The position numbers and the translations under genes are program-made. The notes under the pieces were generated by a model, which ran no database searches, had not been told where the DNA came from, and worked only from the letters and a program-made list of their open reading frames with translations. DNA of 23,519 nt from JAAZPG01 sp012797375 (GTDB lineage Bacteria > Acidobacteriota > Aminicenantia > Aminicenantales > UBA4085). Of this stretch, positions 1 through 6,762 are shown one piece after another (position 1 is the stretch's first letter; each line of letters starts with the position of its first letter). The stretch is taken from contig CALMMC010000127.1 of assembly GCA_937868205.1 (NCBI GenBank), forward strand, positions 1 through 23,519, written 5' to 3'.

Positions 1-74
1 TTTTTTTTCAAGCAGAAGACGGCATACGAGTTGCTCAGGAGTCTCGTGGGCTCGGAGATGTGTATAAGAGACAG
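1..74 (+). other. Illumina P7/Nextera adapter, not genomic
   Basis: Positions 1-8 are a T run, 9-30 match the P7 oligo (CAAGCAGAAGACGGCATACG...), 33-40 read GCTCAGGA, the form of Nextera i7 index N704 in the primer, 41-55 are GTCTCGTGGGCTCGG, and 56-74 are the 19-bp Tn5 mosaic end ending AAGAGACAG. There is one mismatch to P7 at position 31. The leading T run fits the poly-T spacer of flow-cell oligos. This is library sequence left in the assembly, and any peptide read through it is spurious. Confidence 0.98.
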
Positions 75-75
75 C

Positions 76-1470
76 CCCGACCCAGGCCGCCCCGCCGCCC
101 GCGGCCGAGGCCAGGACGAGCCGGACCGCGAACCCGGCCAGCGGACCGGCCGGTAAAGAGCCGATCTTTCTCGGGAGAAGGGCGAGGAGAATCGCGAAGT
201 TGACAACCGCCGCGATGGAGGCCGAAAGGGGAAACGCCCGGTGTCCCAAGACGCCCATGAGCGCCAGGTTGAAAGCGATATTGGTCCCGACCGAGATGAA
301 GCTGGCGATCATCGGGAGCCGGGCGTCCCGGCAGGCGTAAAAAACCGAAGTGAGGTTGCGGAGGGCGGAGACGAACGGCGCGCCGATCAGGTACAGAACC
401 AGCATAACGGCCGTGGCCCGCGTGTCGGCCGCGGTGAAGAGGCCGTGCTGGTAGATCACGGCGATGATGGGGCGGGCCAGGACGGCGATCAAGACCGACG
501 TCGGCACCGTCAGGAACAAAACGAGGCGGAGGGAATCGTCCAGCGTCCGGCGGAGATCGTCGAACCGCCTCTCGTTGACCAGCCGGGAAAAGAGCGGCAG
601 GGACACCTGCCCGACCGACACGCCCAGCATCCCCAGCGGCAGGTGAAAAACGCGGTAAGCGTAATTCAACCAGCTGATGCCCCCCGGGATGACCGAGATC
701 AGCATGGTGTTGACGAGGACGTTGATCCGGGAGGCCGAGAGGCCGATGGCCACCGGGACGAAAAGCGCCATCGCCTTGCGGAAGGCCGCGTCCCGGAAAT
801 TGAGATGGAGCCGGTAGGCGTAACCCCGGCGGGAAAGCGAGGGGACCTGGACGAGGAATTGGACGAATCCGCCGGCCGTGACGCCGAAGGCCATGCCCAG
901 GATCGGATCCTCTCCGCGATTCACGAACCAGCCGAAAAGAACGACCGGGACGATGATCGAAAAGAGGTTGAAGAACGCCGGAGCGACGGCCGGGATGAAA
1001 AACTCGTTCTCCGTGTTGAGATAGCTCATCGCCCAAGCGGCCAGAACGATGAACAGGAGAAACGGAAACATGAGGAACGTCAAGCGGGCCGTGAGGGCCG
1101 TCTTTCCAGGGATCGCGCCGAAGCCGAGACCGACGACGCGGGCCAGCGCCGGCGAGAAAATCATCCCCAGGACGACGATCAGGCCGACCGTCAGGAGAAG
1201 AGTGTTGAGGATGTTGGAGGCAAAGCGGTTCTCCTCCTCCCGGCCCTTGGCCCGGGCGGCGGTCAGGACCGGGACGAACGCGTTGGACAGCGCGTTTTCG
1301 GCGAACAGGTCGCGGAAAAGATTGGGGATTCGGAACGCGGCGTTGAAGGCGTCCGAAGCCGCCCCGACGCCGAAGAGAAAGGCGAAGACCTGTTCGCGGA
1401 CAAGGCCGAGGATGCGGCTGAGTCCGGTGCCGACGGCGAACGAGCGGACGCCCCTGGCGATATCGGCCAT
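76..1470 (-). CDS. murJ: Lipid II flippase MurJ (MviN), C-terminus cut by contig end
   Basis: MurJ is a multi-helix inner-membrane protein of the MOP superfamily that flips lipid II for peptidoglycan synthesis. The frame starts at ATG 1470-1468 and stays open for 465 codons until it runs into adapter at 74. The family is about 500-530 residues, so the last one or two helices are missing. The N-terminus shows the family signature: SRILGLVRE, then SDAFNAAFRIPNLFRDLFAE, then SNAFVPV. Further on are SWLNYAYRVFHLPLGMLGVSVGQVSLP and SVGTNIAFNLALMGVLGH, which match MurJ closely. It is divergent from the aldolase gene, with a near-consensus promoter 27 nt upstream of the start. Because the frame has no stop inside the window, a caller that requires complete ORFs would miss it and report antisense or shifted shadows instead. 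Confidence 0.93.
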
Positions 1471-1496
1471 AAGATCGTGAGAGCCTTTCTGAACCG

Positions 1497-1525
1497 CTTA
1501 TAGCACAGGCGCCGGGGGGAGTCAA
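1497..1525 (-). promoter_or_regulatory. Sigma70-type promoter for murJ
   Basis: On the minus strand a -35 TTGACT (1525-1520) and a -10 TATAAG (1502-1497) are separated by 17 nt. Each matches consensus at 5 of 6 positions. The -10 lies 26 nt before the murJ ATG. Confidence 0.6.
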
Positions 1526-1532
1526 AAAGGGC

Positions 1533-1552
1533 TATAATGTCCGTCAAGGAGG
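1533..1552 (+). promoter_or_regulatory. Candidate -10 and strong Shine-Dalgarno for the aldolase gene
   Basis: A perfect TATAAT lies at 1533-1538 and AAGGAGG at 1546-1552, 6 nt before the ATG at 1559. No -35 is recognisable at 15-19 nt spacing. The predicted 5' UTR would be very short, about 14 nt. The 11-mer GGGCTATAATG recurs in front of the slipin gene at 5818. Confidence 0.5.
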
Positions 1553-1558
1553 CGCGCC

Positions 1559-2344
1559 ATGACCATTCCGCCCGCTCCGGCCTTTAAAAACCGTTTGAAA
1601 AAAGGGGATCTCTTGACCGGAATCCTCCTCTCGCTTCCCTCTCCGGAAATCGCCGAGACCTGCGCTTCGGCCGGTTTCGACTGGCTCTTTCTCGACATGG
1701 AACACGGGCTGCTCGGTTTTTCCGACGTCCAGCGGATGGTCCAGGCCGTCTCCGGCCGCTCCGCCTGCCTCGTCCGCGTCGCGGTCAACGACCCGGCCTG
1801 GATCGCCAAGGCGCTCGACACGGGGGCCGACGGATTGATTTTCCCCCACCTCAACCAAGCGGCCGAGGCCCGGGCGGCCGTCAAGGCCGCCCGCTACGCT
1901 CCCCAGGGAAGCCGGAGCATCGGCCTCGGCCGGGCCCAGGGCTACGGAGCGCGGGTCGCCCAAGCCCTGAACGAAGCCAACGATAAAATCGTCCTTGTCG
2001 CCCAAGCCGAGCATATCGAGGCGGCCGAAAACATCTCCGACATCCTCTCGGTCGAGGGGCTCGACGCCGTCTTCGTCGGGCCGTTCGACCTCTCGGCCAG
2101 CCTGGGCGTCCCGGGCCGAACGGACGCCCCCCTCGTCCGCGGGGCGATTGCCCGGATCCGCGAGGCCTGCGCCGGCCGAGGCCTCCCCTCCGGAATCTTC
2201 AGTCCCGACGCCGCCGCGGCCCGGGCGGCGGCCGCCGAAGGATTCACCCTGCTGTGCGTCTCCACCGACACGTTGCTCCTCGATCACGCGGCCTGGAATC
2301 TCCTCCGCGAAGTCCGGGCCGAAGCTCGGTCCGCGGATCGATAA
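1559..2344 (+). CDS. HpcH/HpaI family aldolase (2-keto-3-deoxy-acid type)
   Basis: Class II, metal-dependent aldolase of 261 residues with a TIM-barrel fold. Family members cleave 4-hydroxy-2-oxoheptanedioate or 2-dehydro-3-deoxy-sugar acids to pyruvate plus an aldehyde. Visible family residues are FLDMEHG (base His49), LVRV (Arg73, substrate binding), VAQAEH (metal-ligand Glu151) and FVGPFDLSASLG (metal-ligand Asp177). Length is typical of the family. The second metal-ligand segment reads AQAEH rather than the more usual QIE, so the exact substrate cannot be read from sequence. The start is set by AAGGAGG 6 nt upstream. nagB follows 76 nt downstream on the same strand with its own -10, so the two need not be one operon. 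Sugar-acid catabolism would fit the glycan-degrading neighbours. Confidence 0.88.
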   Translation: MTIPPAPAFKNRLKKGDLLTGILLSLPSPEIAETCASAGFDWLFLDMEHGLLGFSDVQRMVQAVSGRSACLVRVAVNDPAWIAKALDTGADGLIFPHLNQAAEARAAVKAARYAPQGSRSIGLGRAQGYGARVAQALNEANDKIVLVAQAEHIEAAENISDILSVEGLDAVFVGPFDLSASLGVPGRTDAPLVRGAIARIREACAGRGLPSGIFSPDAAAARAAAAEGFTLLCVSTDTLLLDHAAWNLLREVRAEARSADR

Positions 2345-2396
2345 AGAGTGCGGACGGACCGCCGGACCGCGGCTTCGCTTCTCCCGGTAAACCGGT

Positions 2397-2402
2397 TATA
2401 AT
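2397..2402 (+). promoter_or_regulatory. Candidate -10 box for nagB
   Basis: A perfect TATAAT sits 18 nt before the nagB ATG. The hexamer 17 nt upstream (TTCGCT, 2374-2379) is a poor -35. Purine-rich GGAAAGAGAG follows and is the only ribosome-binding candidate. Confidence 0.4.
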
Positions 2403-2420
2403 CGGAAAGAGAGAATCTTC

Positions 2421-3203
2421 ATGGAAGTCATCATCAAACCCGACAGCCACGCCGCCTCCCGTTTAGCCGCCCGGAAAATCGCCGCCTTGGTCCGGACGAA
2501 GCCGGACGCCGTCCTCGGACTGGCGACCGGCCAAACGCCGCTCGAAACGTACGACCGGCTGTCGGAGCTTCACCGGACGGAAGGCCTCGACTTCAGCCGG
2601 GTGACGACGTTCAACCTCGATGAATACCTCGGCCTGGAGCCCTCCCACCCGGCGTCCTTTCACGCCTGCATGCGGACGAGCCTGTTTTCCAAAATCAACA
2701 TCGATCCGGCCCGGGTTTTCCTCCCCGACGGAATGTCCGAGGACATTCCCCGGACCTGCCGGGAATACGAGGAACGCCTCCGGGCGGCCGGCGGCATCGA
2801 CCTCCAGCTGCTGGGCATCGGCTCCGACGGCCACCTTGGCTTCAACGAGCCGTCCTCGTCGTTGTCCTCCCGGACGCGGATCAAAACCTTGACCGACCGG
2901 ACGCGCAAGGACAACGCCGCCGCCTTCGGCGGGGAGGACAACGTTCCCCACCACGTCATCACCATGGGCTTGGGCACCATCATGGACGCCCGGACCTGTC
3001 TCCTCCTGGCGTTCGGTCGGAAGAAAGCGGCCGCGATCGCCCAGGCCGTGGAAGGCCCGGTCTCGGCCATGGTTCCGGCCTCGATTCTTCAGATGCATCC
3101 CCGGGCGATCGTCATCCTGGATGAAGAAGCGGCTTCCGGCCTCAAGCGGACGGAGTATTACCGCTGGGTTTACGATCACAAGCCGTCTTGGCAGAAGGAC
3201 TGA
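2421..3203 (+). CDS. nagB: Glucosamine-6-phosphate deaminase
   Basis: NagB converts glucosamine 6-phosphate to fructose 6-phosphate and ammonia, the step that feeds amino sugars into glycolysis; it is cytoplasmic. At 260 residues it has the usual length. Motifs in order are the phosphate-binding loop LATGQTP (34-40), FNLDEY with Asp67 (general base), and GIGSDGHLGFNEP with Asp136, His138 and Glu143. These four sit a constant five residues before E. coli Asp72, Asp141, His143 and Glu148. The C-terminus is ordinary, but its last 62 bp overlap the 3' end of the convergent CYTH gene. No nagA, nagK or GlcNAc transporter is present in the window. Confidence 0.95.
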   Translation: MEVIIKPDSHAASRLAARKIAALVRTKPDAVLGLATGQTPLETYDRLSELHRTEGLDFSRVTTFNLDEYLGLEPSHPASFHACMRTSLFSKINIDPARVFLPDGMSEDIPRTCREYEERLRAAGGIDLQLLGIGSDGHLGFNEPSSSLSSRTRIKTLTDRTRKDNAAAFGGEDNVPHHVITMGLGTIMDARTCLLLAFGRKKAAAIAQAVEGPVSAMVPASILQMHPRAIVILDEEAASGLKRTEYYRWVYDHKPSWQKD

Positions 3204-3723
3204 CGGCCGGCCCGGACGCTTTTTCCAAAAGATCCAGGTACGCGCCGGAGACCAGGTCGGCCGGCCGGATTTTCAATTTTTTCATCAAGGCGCGGGCGAC
3301 GGCCGCTCCGTCGGCGGCCGCCTGGCCCCGGCGGAGGACGACCTCCAGTTCGGCGAACAAGCCCAATCCGGAGACGGCATCCAAGTGGATGCGCGTTTGG
3401 CCGGCCCGGGCGGCCAGCCGGATTTTCCGGACCACGCCGCGGACGCCGAAGGCCGCCGCCAGGACGGCCCGGAGCCCGGCCGGATCGGAGGTCCGGGCGA
3501 TCTCGAAGCTCGAGAGCTTCGGCCCGGCCGCGTCCGGACGCTCGTAGTAAATCAATTCCCCGGTCCGGGGGCCGAGGATCCGGAGCTTGAGGCGGCCCCT
3601 CGGGATCTTGAAAAAGACGTCCTCCTGGACAAGGACGCGCGGCTTCGACGGCCGGAGCGCCTTGAGCCGGGCGGCGAACGCGTCGAGATCCCGGACCCGG
3701 GCCTTGATTTCGACGTTGTTCAT
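3142..3723 (-). CDS. CYTH-domain protein, CyaB/class IV adenylate cyclase-like
   Basis: A 193-residue CYTH (triphosphate tunnel) protein. Family members act on triphosphates as adenylate cyclase, thiamine triphosphatase or inorganic triphosphatase. Visible motifs are VEIKARV at the N-terminus, FFKIPRGRLKLR, LIYYERPD, VVRKIRLAARAGQTRIHLD and GLGLFAELEVVL, followed by SGAYLDLL. The canonical ExExK is NxExK here (Asn3, Glu5, Lys7), as in many CyaB-like proteins, so I cannot choose between cyclase and phosphatase. The start ATG at 3723 overlaps the TGA of the upstream fucosidase as ATGA, which implies translational coupling. A longer in-frame extension upstream is only open shadow. The last 23 residues lie beyond the domain and are encoded opposite the nagB 3' end. 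Confidence 0.85.
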   Translation of the reverse strand: MNNVEIKARVRDLDAFAARLKALRPSKPRVLVQEDVFFKIPRGRLKLRILGPRTGELIYYERPDAAGPKLSSFEIARTSDPAGLRAVLAAAFGVRGVVRKIRLAARAGQTRIHLDAVSGLGLFAELEVVLRRGQAAADGAAVARALMKKLKIRPADLVSGAYLDLLEKASGPAVSPSAKTACDRKPSGNTPSA

Positions 3724-5339
3724 CGCGGCCCGCTCTCCGTCCGGACGCGGTGGAGGCCGAGCGAGGCGAGAGCCGGAGCGGCCCGGGACTGTTCGATGAC
3801 GAGACGGAGGCGGCGGGCGGAAACCGCCGGGAAGCGCAGGATCCTCATGGCTCCGACGGTCGTTCCCCGGGCCACGGGCCGCCAGGCGTTCCCCTCCCCG
3901 GCTTCCAGGACGTACGATTCGATCCGCTGGCCGGACCGGATATGCTCCCGAAGAACGAAACGGTCGAACTCCGAAGGACCCGGAAGATCGATCGTGATTT
4001 CCGCCCGTCCGCCCTCTCCGGGCGGCGTCCAGAAGGTGTTCAAATCGTCGTCCAACATCGTCTCCGGGCCGTGCCCGGTGGCGGACGCGGACGCCCGGAC
4101 GGCGGCCCCGGCGGCGAGGTTGGTCCCGTACGCCGCGTCGAGGGAGCGGCGCAGCTCCCGGAGGGCCTCTTCGTCGTTCTCGTGGATGAGGCCGCGGCGG
4201 TCGGGCGGGACGTTGAGGAGGAGGACGCCGTTTCGGCCGACCGAGCTTTCGTAGATATCGAGGAGCTTCTCGGGTGATTTGACGTCCCCGTCCTGGGAGG
4301 CGTGATAGAACCAGCCGGGCCGGATGGAGACGTCGGTTTCGGCCGGATACCAGGCCAAGACCCGGGCCCCGGCCAGCTTTTCCCGGCTCCCGAGATCGGC
4401 CGCCGTCAGGTCGCGGGGGACGAAAACGTCGTCCAGGGGAAAGAGACCGGAGGCGGCGGCGAGCGATTCCGGATTCCGGACGTCGACCGGGATGGCGCTC
4501 CACTCCGTTTCCCGCCCGTAGCCGGATTCGGTCCCGACCCAGCGGGCGTCGGGGGCCATCATCGCGATGACGGCCTCCGGCTGGAGCTCGCGGATCGTCC
4601 GGTAATACGCGGGCCAGTCATAGATTTGATTCTTCCGCTCCGGGCCGTCTCCTGGCGCGCCGTCGAACCAGACCTCGGCGATGGGGCCGTAGCCGGTCAG
4701 AAGCTCCCGCAGCTGGGCCAGGAAAAAAGTGTTGTAGCGGGGCGAATCGCCGTAGGAGGGCTCATGGCGGTCCCAGGGGGACAAGTAGAATCCGAAGCCG
4801 AGGCCGGCCTCCCGGCAGGCCGCGGCGACTTCGCCCACGACGTCGCCCCGCCCCCCGCGCCAGGGACCGCTCTTCACGCCGTGGGCGGTTTCGGCCGTAG
4901 GCCAGAGGCAGAATCCGTCGTGGTGCTTGGCCGTGAGGATCAGCGTTTTCATTCCGGCCTGCTTGAAGACCCGGACCCATTGGCGGGCATCGAAGTCCGC
5001 GGGATTGAACAAGGCCGGATCCTCCGTCCCGTCGCCCCATTCCCGGCCCGTGAAGGTGTTGATCCCGAAATGGATGAAGCCCATGAACTCGCGGGCCTGC
5101 CAAGCCCATTGGCGGGGCGAGGGAACGACGGCGGCGGCTTTGCGGATGATGGAATCGATGGATTCACCCGGCTCGATCAGGGCGTAGTTACGGGCCGCGG
5201 CGGACGAGAATGAGGAGGATGACGAGAGCGAGGAGGACGACGGCGGCGGCGCCTCCCGCCGCCGGTTCACGCAGGAGGATGGAAACAGGAAAGCCGCGGC
5301 GGCGAGCAGGAAATAGGCGGCCGTTTTTCCGGACTTCAC
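3720..5339 (-). CDS. GH29 alpha-L-fucosidase lipoprotein with C-terminal F5/8-type carbohydrate-binding domain
   Basis: A 539-residue exported glycosidase releasing alpha-linked fucose. It starts at GTG, with no clear Shine-Dalgarno, and has a signal peptide (LLAAAAFLFPSSC). Cys23 is a plausible but non-canonical lipidation site. A Ser-rich linker (34-46) follows. The GH29 domain spans about 75-400: FMGFIHFGINTF, TAKHHDGFCLWPT (His139-His140-Asp141) and EVWFDGAPG, with Asp226 the expected nucleophile. A discoidin/CBM32-like domain spans about 404-535. GLLLLNVPP-type sequence (GVLLLNVPPD, 371-380) closes the catalytic barrel. It is the first gene of a two-gene unit with the CYTH protein. A TATCAT hexamer (5351-5346) lies so close to the GTG that the mRNA could be leaderless, although no -35 supports it. 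Linkage specificity cannot be assigned. Confidence 0.92.
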   Translation of the reverse strand: MKSGKTAAYFLLAAAAFLFPSSCVNRRREAPPPSSSSLSSSSSFSSAAARNYALIEPGESIDSIIRKAAAVVPSPRQWAWQAREFMGFIHFGINTFTGREWGDGTEDPALFNPADFDARQWVRVFKQAGMKTLILTAKHHDGFCLWPTAETAHGVKSGPWRGGRGDVVGEVAAACREAGLGFGFYLSPWDRHEPSYGDSPRYNTFFLAQLRELLTGYGPIAEVWFDGAPGDGPERKNQIYDWPAYYRTIRELQPEAVIAMMAPDARWVGTESGYGRETEWSAIPVDVRNPESLAAASGLFPLDDVFVPRDLTAADLGSREKLAGARVLAWYPAETDVSIRPGWFYHASQDGDVKSPEKLLDIYESSVGRNGVLLLNVPPDRRGLIHENDEEALRELRRSLDAAYGTNLAAGAAVRASASATGHGPETMLDDDLNTFWTPPGEGGRAEITIDLPGPSEFDRFVLREHIRSGQRIESYVLEAGEGNAWRPVARGTTVGAMRILRFPAVSARRLRLVIEQSRAAPALASLGLHRVRTESGPR

Positions 5340-5359
5340 GGCCCGATGATATCACAAAC

Positions 5360-5384
5360 AAATCGGTACCTGTTTAACCATTTC
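5360..5384 (-). repeat. 25-bp repeat, copy A (inverted)
   Basis: This is the exact reverse complement of copies B and C over 25 bp, and of copy C over 26 bp. Read on its own strand it contains AAACAGGTACCGATT and opens an ATG frame that gives MVKQVPICL and a stop. It ends 21 bp from the fucosidase start codon. Confidence 0.9.
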
Positions 5385-5420
5385 CACATTTCCCCGCCCG
5401 GCCGATCCGAACCTCAATCC

Positions 5421-5450
5421 GAACCTGGTTATCCATTTCCGGATTTCCCC
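5421..5450 (-). repeat. Degenerate copy of the 25-bp repeat
   Basis: It aligns with 5366-5395 at 25 of 30 positions without gaps, in the same orientation as copy A and offset by 55 bp. Shared blocks are ACCTG, CCATTTCC and ATTTCCCC. Confidence 0.65.
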
Positions 5451-5610
5451 CTGATCCCGCCTCGCCTGATCCTCCCGGCCTTTCGTCTTCCGGCCCTCCC
5501 TCCCGCCGCCGAGGGAGCAAATTAGGCGATGGGCCAAAGCGCCGGCCGGCCGCTCCTTTTCACGGGCCCGGCTTTCGGACTTATCGATAGAAAAGAACCG
5601 AATAATTCGA

Positions 5611-5635
5611 GAAATGGTTAAACAGGTACCGATTT
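5611..5635 (+). repeat. 25-bp repeat, copy B
   Basis: Identical to copy C over 25 bp. Each is preceded about 20 bp upstream by GAAAAGAACC (5590-5599 and 5671-5680), so the full repeating unit is about 46 bp with a period of 80-81 bp. The embedded frame reads MVKQVPI then TAA. Confidence 0.9.
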
Positions 5636-5653
5636 AACCGATTTGTAACAGGT

Positions 5654-5669
5654 ATCGAATTAATTCGAT
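5654..5669. repeat. 16-bp perfect palindrome
   Basis: ATCGAATTAATTCGAT is a perfect palindrome lying between copies B and C. A shorter related palindrome, CGAATAATTCG, is at 5599-5609. Just before it, 5645-5661 looks like a decayed copy of the AACAGGTACCGATT core. Confidence 0.6.
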
Positions 5670-5690
5670 GGAAAAGAACCAAAAAATCAG

Positions 5691-5715
5691 GAAATGGTTA
5701 AACAGGTACCGATTT
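5691..5715 (+). repeat. 25-bp repeat, copy C, with a truncated copy downstream
   Basis: Perfect copy of the motif; the embedded frame reads MVKQVPI then TGA. Immediately downstream, AAACAGGTACCGATT occurs again at 5717-5731 as a 15-bp truncated direct copy. Confidence 0.9.
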
Positions 5716-5798
5716 GAAACAGGTACCGATTGATCGGGCATCGGGAAGGGCGCCGACCCCGCGCCGGATTGGGTCCCGGCCGGGCGGCCGGCCGTTTC

Positions 5799-5827
5799 TT
5801 GTCTCTCCGGGAAACCCGGGCTATAAT
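5799..5827 (+). promoter_or_regulatory. Promoter for the slipin gene
   Basis: TTGTCT (5799-5804, 4 of 6 matches) and a perfect TATAAT (5822-5827) are separated by 17 nt. A 5-bp GC hairpin (CCGGG-AAA-CCCGG, 5807-5819) occupies the spacer. AAGGAGG follows just before the ATG at 5860. Confidence 0.6.
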
Positions 5828-5859
5828 GAAAAAAGGCATTCACCGGGAAGGAGGATCCC

Positions 5860-6744
5860 ATGAAACAAACGGAAATCATCATTCTCGCCGCGGCGATCAT
5901 CATCTTTTTCTTTCTCATCGGCATCCGCATCGTCCGCCCGACCCACCGGGGGCTGGTCGAGCGCCTGGGAAGATATAAGCGGTTCGCCAATCCGGGATTC
6001 AACTGGATCATTCCGGTGATCGACCGTCTCTACCAGGTCAACGTGACCGAGGTGATGGTGGACGCCCAGCCCCAGGAGATCATCACCAACGACAATCTCA
6101 ACGCCCGGGTCGACGCCCAAGTGTACTTCAAGGTGAAAAACGACGAGCAGAGCGTCAAAAACAGCCAGTACAACGTCAACAATTACCAGTGGCAGATCGT
6201 CAACCTGGCCCGGACCACCCTCCGCAACATCATCGGCACCTTGACCCTCAAGTCGGCCAACAGCGAACGGGGCAAGATCAACTCCGAGCTCCAGAAAACC
6301 CTCCGCGAGGAAACCGGCAGCTGGGGGATCGAGATCGTTCGGACCGAGCTCAAGGAAATCGACCCGCCCAAGGACGTCCAAGAAACGATGAACAAGGTCG
6401 TCAAGGCCGAGAACGAGAAGATCGCGGCCGTCGACTTCGCCACCGCGACCGAAACCATGGCCGACGGCGCCCGCCGGGCCGAAATCAAGAGAGCCGACGG
6501 CGTCAAGCAGGCCCGGATTCTCGCGGCCGAGGGCGAGGCCCAGGCCATCAAGCTCGTCAACGAGGCGGCCCAGGCCTATTTCATCGGCAACGCCCAGGTC
6601 CTCAAACGGATGGAAGTCGCCGAAAAAGCGCTGGCCCACAATGCCAAGATCGTCGTCCCGGCCGATACCCAGCTGATCAACGTCATCGGCGAGATGGCCG
6701 GGCTGGTGCCTCTGCCTCCGGCTCCGGAGAGCGTCCAGAAATAA
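5860..6744 (+). CDS. SPFH/band 7 (stomatin-like, slipin) membrane protein
   Basis: A 294-residue stomatin/prohibitin-family protein. Such proteins form oligomeric membrane scaffolds that organise microdomains and often control membrane proteases. Residues 5-24 are a single hydrophobic anchor, followed by RPTHRGLVERLGRYKRFANPGFNWIIP, the usual slipin opening of the band 7 domain. The SPFH domain runs to about 190. A charged, Ala-rich coiled-coil stretch (about 180-245) then leads to a Pro-rich tail. The start is fixed by AAGGAGG with good spacing and by the hydrophobic N-terminus. The usual NfeD-type partner is not adjacent: the next gene is a convergent serine hydrolase 18 bp away. A small GC hairpin (6747-6761) lies between the two stops but has no T tract. 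Confidence 0.92.
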   Translation: MKQTEIIILAAAIIIFFFLIGIRIVRPTHRGLVERLGRYKRFANPGFNWIIPVIDRLYQVNVTEVMVDAQPQEIITNDNLNARVDAQVYFKVKNDEQSVKNSQYNVNNYQWQIVNLARTTLRNIIGTLTLKSANSERGKINSELQKTLREETGSWGIEIVRTELKEIDPPKDVQETMNKVVKAENEKIAAVDFATATETMADGARRAEIKRADGVKQARILAAEGEAQAIKLVNEAAQAYFIGNAQVLKRMEVAEKALAHNAKIVVPADTQLINVIGEMAGLVPLPPAPESVQK

Positions 6745-6762
6745 TCCGGGGCCGTCCCCCGC

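Larger units (their letters stand above)
5353..5731. repeat. Intergenic repeat cluster with inverted symmetry (MITE- or REP-like)
   Basis: The 520-bp gap between the fucosidase and slipin genes contains no convincing gene and is AT-richer at both sides than its surroundings. Two copies of a 25-bp motif point inward from the left (one perfect, one degenerate) and two perfect copies lie on the right in the opposite orientation. A truncated copy and a 16-bp palindrome accompany them. The middle (5451-5589) is GC-rich and unremarkable. A 61-codon minus-strand frame (5537-5352) crosses the left half but has no homology that I recognise. No transposase is present, so this would be a non-autonomous element or a dispersed regulatory repeat. 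Confidence 0.75.

Noticed and set aside
241..1503. A 420-residue plus-strand frame
   Set aside because: Highly charged antisense shadow of murJ with no domain, typical of GC-rich DNA.
35..1525. A 496-residue minus-strand frame over the left end
   Set aside because: Arg/Pro-rich shadow of murJ in another frame, and its last residues are adapter translation.
3724..4503. A 260-residue N-terminal extension of the CYTH protein
   Set aside because: The extension is Arg/Pro-rich and lies over the fucosidase in another frame. The CYTH domain starts at the ATG that overlaps the fucosidase stop.
5210..5275. A simple-sequence repeat near the fucosidase start (gag/gac-rich)
   Set aside because: It encodes the Ser-rich linker after the signal peptide, so it is ordinary coding sequence.
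5352..5537. A 61-residue minus-strand ORF in the repeat region
   Set aside because: Basic, low-complexity, no recognisable domain, and its end is just the 25-bp repeat; treated as non-coding.
5353..5731. A CRISPR array
   Set aside because: Copies are few, unevenly spaced and in both orientations, with no cas genes; this is not a CRISPR pattern.
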